A stretch of 7,583 nucleotides of DNA from Terrisporobacter othiniensis. GTDB lineage: Bacteria; Bacillota; Clostridia; Peptostreptococcales; Peptostreptococcaceae. The notes under the pieces are model-generated. The model searched no databases, was not told where the DNA came from, and saw only the letters and a list, made by a program, of their open reading frames with translations. The stretch is taken from positions 1 to 7,583 of the forward strand of contig NZ_JWHR01000078.1 of NCBI RefSeq assembly GCF_000808015.1, in the 5' to 3' direction. Of this stretch, positions 6,225 through 7,583 are shown piece after piece (position 1 is the stretch's first letter; each line of letters starts with the position of its first letter). The translations under genes and the position numbers were made by a program.

Positions 6225-7472
6225 ATGCAACAAGTTTCTAAAGAAGAGAAAAGGAAAAAGTACTTTATTGTATTTATATGTTTATTAATACAATCAATAA
6301 CTTATTGTATAGCACAGAATTTACAAGGTCAAATGCAAATACCAGTATCTCAATCAGGAGTTGTATCTGAAGTTGGATTTACGCTTTTATATTTTTCTGG
6401 AACGCTTCCAGTATTTTTAAATCCTTATTTTGCTACTTTTTATGAAAAGTTTAATATAAAATATATTTATGTTGTAGGTATAATTATAGGCGGATTAGCA
6501 TTCGCATCGTATGGATTAGCTAAAAACTCAATAATGTTTAATGTTAGTTCTTTCTTTAATCAAGTAGGTACAATATTCTACTCTGGATTATCATTACCAA
6601 TAATGATGTCACACTGGTTTCCAGGAGAAGGTAGAGGTTCAGCCCTAGGAATAGCTTTAGCTGGAGGTTCTATAGGAAATGTGTTTTTACAACCAGTAGT
6701 AGTTAACTTATTAGCAAGATACGGATGGCAACAAACTTATATCATCTTAGGAATAGCCATGATTGCTATAGGTATACCTATAGCACTATTATTTATTAGA
6801 TTCCCTAAACCTGGAGAAGTTACAAAAGTTGAAGCTTTAGATAAAAAAGATATTGGACAAATGTCTTATGAAGGTCTATCTGATAAAGAGAATATGAAAA
6901 ATAAATATTTCTGGACTTTTAATATAGGTGCTTTATTATTATGCTTTGCATCTGTAGCAGTATCAACACAAGCTATACCGGTATTAAGTATAAAGGGATT
7001 TGAAGGTTCAAGAGTGGCACTAGCTGGATCAACTTATGGACTAGCCTGTCTGATAGGAAACATAGGTGGAGGTAAATTATTTGATAAGTTGGGCTCATTT
7101 AAACCAATGATACTTTCAGCCATAAGTACAACATTAGCATTACTTATAATGGCATTTATGCCAATGGGTAGTTCATTAGGATTCCTTATTCCTATACTTT
7201 CAGGATTAACTATATATACACTTACATCAGGACCAGCTTTTATGCCAGCTGATGTATTTGGATATAAAGATGGAACTCAAAAAATGGCTAAAGTAGGGGT
7301 GTTCTATGCAGCCGGAAGTGCATTTGCAGCTTATATATTTGCGGCATTATCTAGTAGTGTTGGACTACAAACAACATGTTTAATATTTTTAGTAATAGGG
7401 TTAGTTGGATATATATTAAATGGATTTTCAATAATAAAATCAAAGAAAATGTTTTCGCCAAGAGCTGAATAA
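6225..7472 (+). CDS. MFS transporter, 12 transmembrane helices (OFA-like)
   Basis: This is an inner-membrane secondary carrier of the major facilitator superfamily, 415 residues, the usual length. Twelve hydrophobic segments can be placed at about 13-33, 50-70, 80-100, 105-128, 138-160, 170-192, 230-255, 264-285, 294-312, 316-340, 356-377 and 382-404, with a charged cytoplasmic loop at 193-228 between the two six-helix halves. The stretch HWFPGEGRGSALGIALAGG (130-148) resembles the oxalate/formate antiporter-type group, and GGGKLFDKLG (281-290) is the loop 8-9 copy of MFS motif A. The matching loop 2-3 copy (67-79) is degenerate. ATG 6225 follows TAGGAGG (6211-6217) by 7 nt. The substrate cannot be told; organic acids, bile-acid conjugates or drugs are possible. 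The preceding TetR gene is the likely regulator. The unit ends in a strong terminator. Confidence 0.9.
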   Translation: MQQVSKEEKRKKYFIVFICLLIQSITYCIAQNLQGQMQIPVSQSGVVSEVGFTLLYFSGTLPVFLNPYFATFYEKFNIKYIYVVGIIIGGLAFASYGLAKNSIMFNVSSFFNQVGTIFYSGLSLPIMMSHWFPGEGRGSALGIALAGGSIGNVFLQPVVVNLLARYGWQQTYIILGIAMIAIGIPIALLFIRFPKPGEVTKVEALDKKDIGQMSYEGLSDKENMKNKYFWTFNIGALLLCFASVAVSTQAIPVLSIKGFEGSRVALAGSTYGLACLIGNIGGGKLFDKLGSFKPMILSAISTTLALLIMAFMPMGSSLGFLIPILSGLTIYTLTSGPAFMPADVFGYKDGTQKMAKVGVFYAAGSAFAAYIFAALSSSVGLQTTCLIFLVIGLVGYILNGFSIIKSKKMFSPRAE

Positions 7473-7480
7473 TTTAATAT

Positions 7481-7517
7481 AAAAAAGTACTATGACTAAA
7501 AGTCATAGTACTTTTTT
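7481..7517 (+). terminator. Strong, probably bidirectional terminator after the MFS gene
   Basis: AAAAAAGTACTATGACT (7481-7497) pairs perfectly over 17 bp with AGTCATAGTACTTTTTT (7501-7517) around a 3-nt AAA loop. It begins 8 nt after the stop codon. The A run on the left gives a T run on the opposite strand, so it can act both ways. The remaining 66 bases of the window hold no gene I can support. Confidence 0.93.
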
Positions 7518-7583
7518 ATTATGTGAAAAATAAAAAATGATTTTATTGTGTAATACTAAAATGTTTTGAAATAAAATTCATAC

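Noticed and set aside
1..7583. CRISPR array, insertion sequence, prophage or defence system
   Set aside because: No regularly spaced repeats, transposase, integrase, terminal inverted repeats or toxin-antitoxin-like pairs are seen; all large genes are housekeeping or regulatory types with uniform base composition.

Overview
The window is very AT-rich and uses AT-ending codons (AGA, ATA, TTA) throughout. It has strong purine-rich ribosome binding sites, a T-box leader and a bifunctional AdhE, all of which fit a low-GC anaerobic Firmicute of the Clostridia (Clostridium, Paraclostridium or Clostridioides type). The exact genus cannot be fixed from the sequence alone. All five main genes lie on the plus strand, but most appear to be separate transcription units with their own promoters and terminators, so this is ordinary chromosomal gene order rather than one operon or a mobile element.

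Layout. At 95-790 is an XRE-cupin regulator with an extended -10 promoter and a terminator. At 794-3582 is adhE, the aldehyde/alcohol dehydrogenase that turns acetyl-CoA into ethanol and re-oxidises NADH; its true start is ATG 970. It is preceded by a 23-codon upstream ORF (894-965) that has its own ribosome binding site and stops 4 nt before adhE. At 3732-5162 is asnA, the ammonia-dependent asparagine synthetase, behind a consensus promoter and a full T-box leader whose specifier reads AAC (Asn), and followed by a strong terminator. At 5163-5474 is a mostly non-coding stretch with candidate promoters and one very weak minus-strand small ORF. At 5391-7517 are a TetR-family regulator and a 12-helix MFS transporter, with a promoter bracketed by an inverted repeat between them and a strong terminator at the end.

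Functionally these are three modules: fermentative redox balance (adhE, possibly with the neighbouring XRE-cupin gene), asparagine supply controlled by charging of tRNA-Asn, and a TetR-controlled transporter of unknown substrate. No mobile element, CRISPR array, tRNA, rRNA or broken gene was found. I do not see an undescribed multi-gene system. The items most worth a second look are the adhE upstream ORF, the inverted repeat around the MFS promoter, and the small convergent ORF downstream of asnA.
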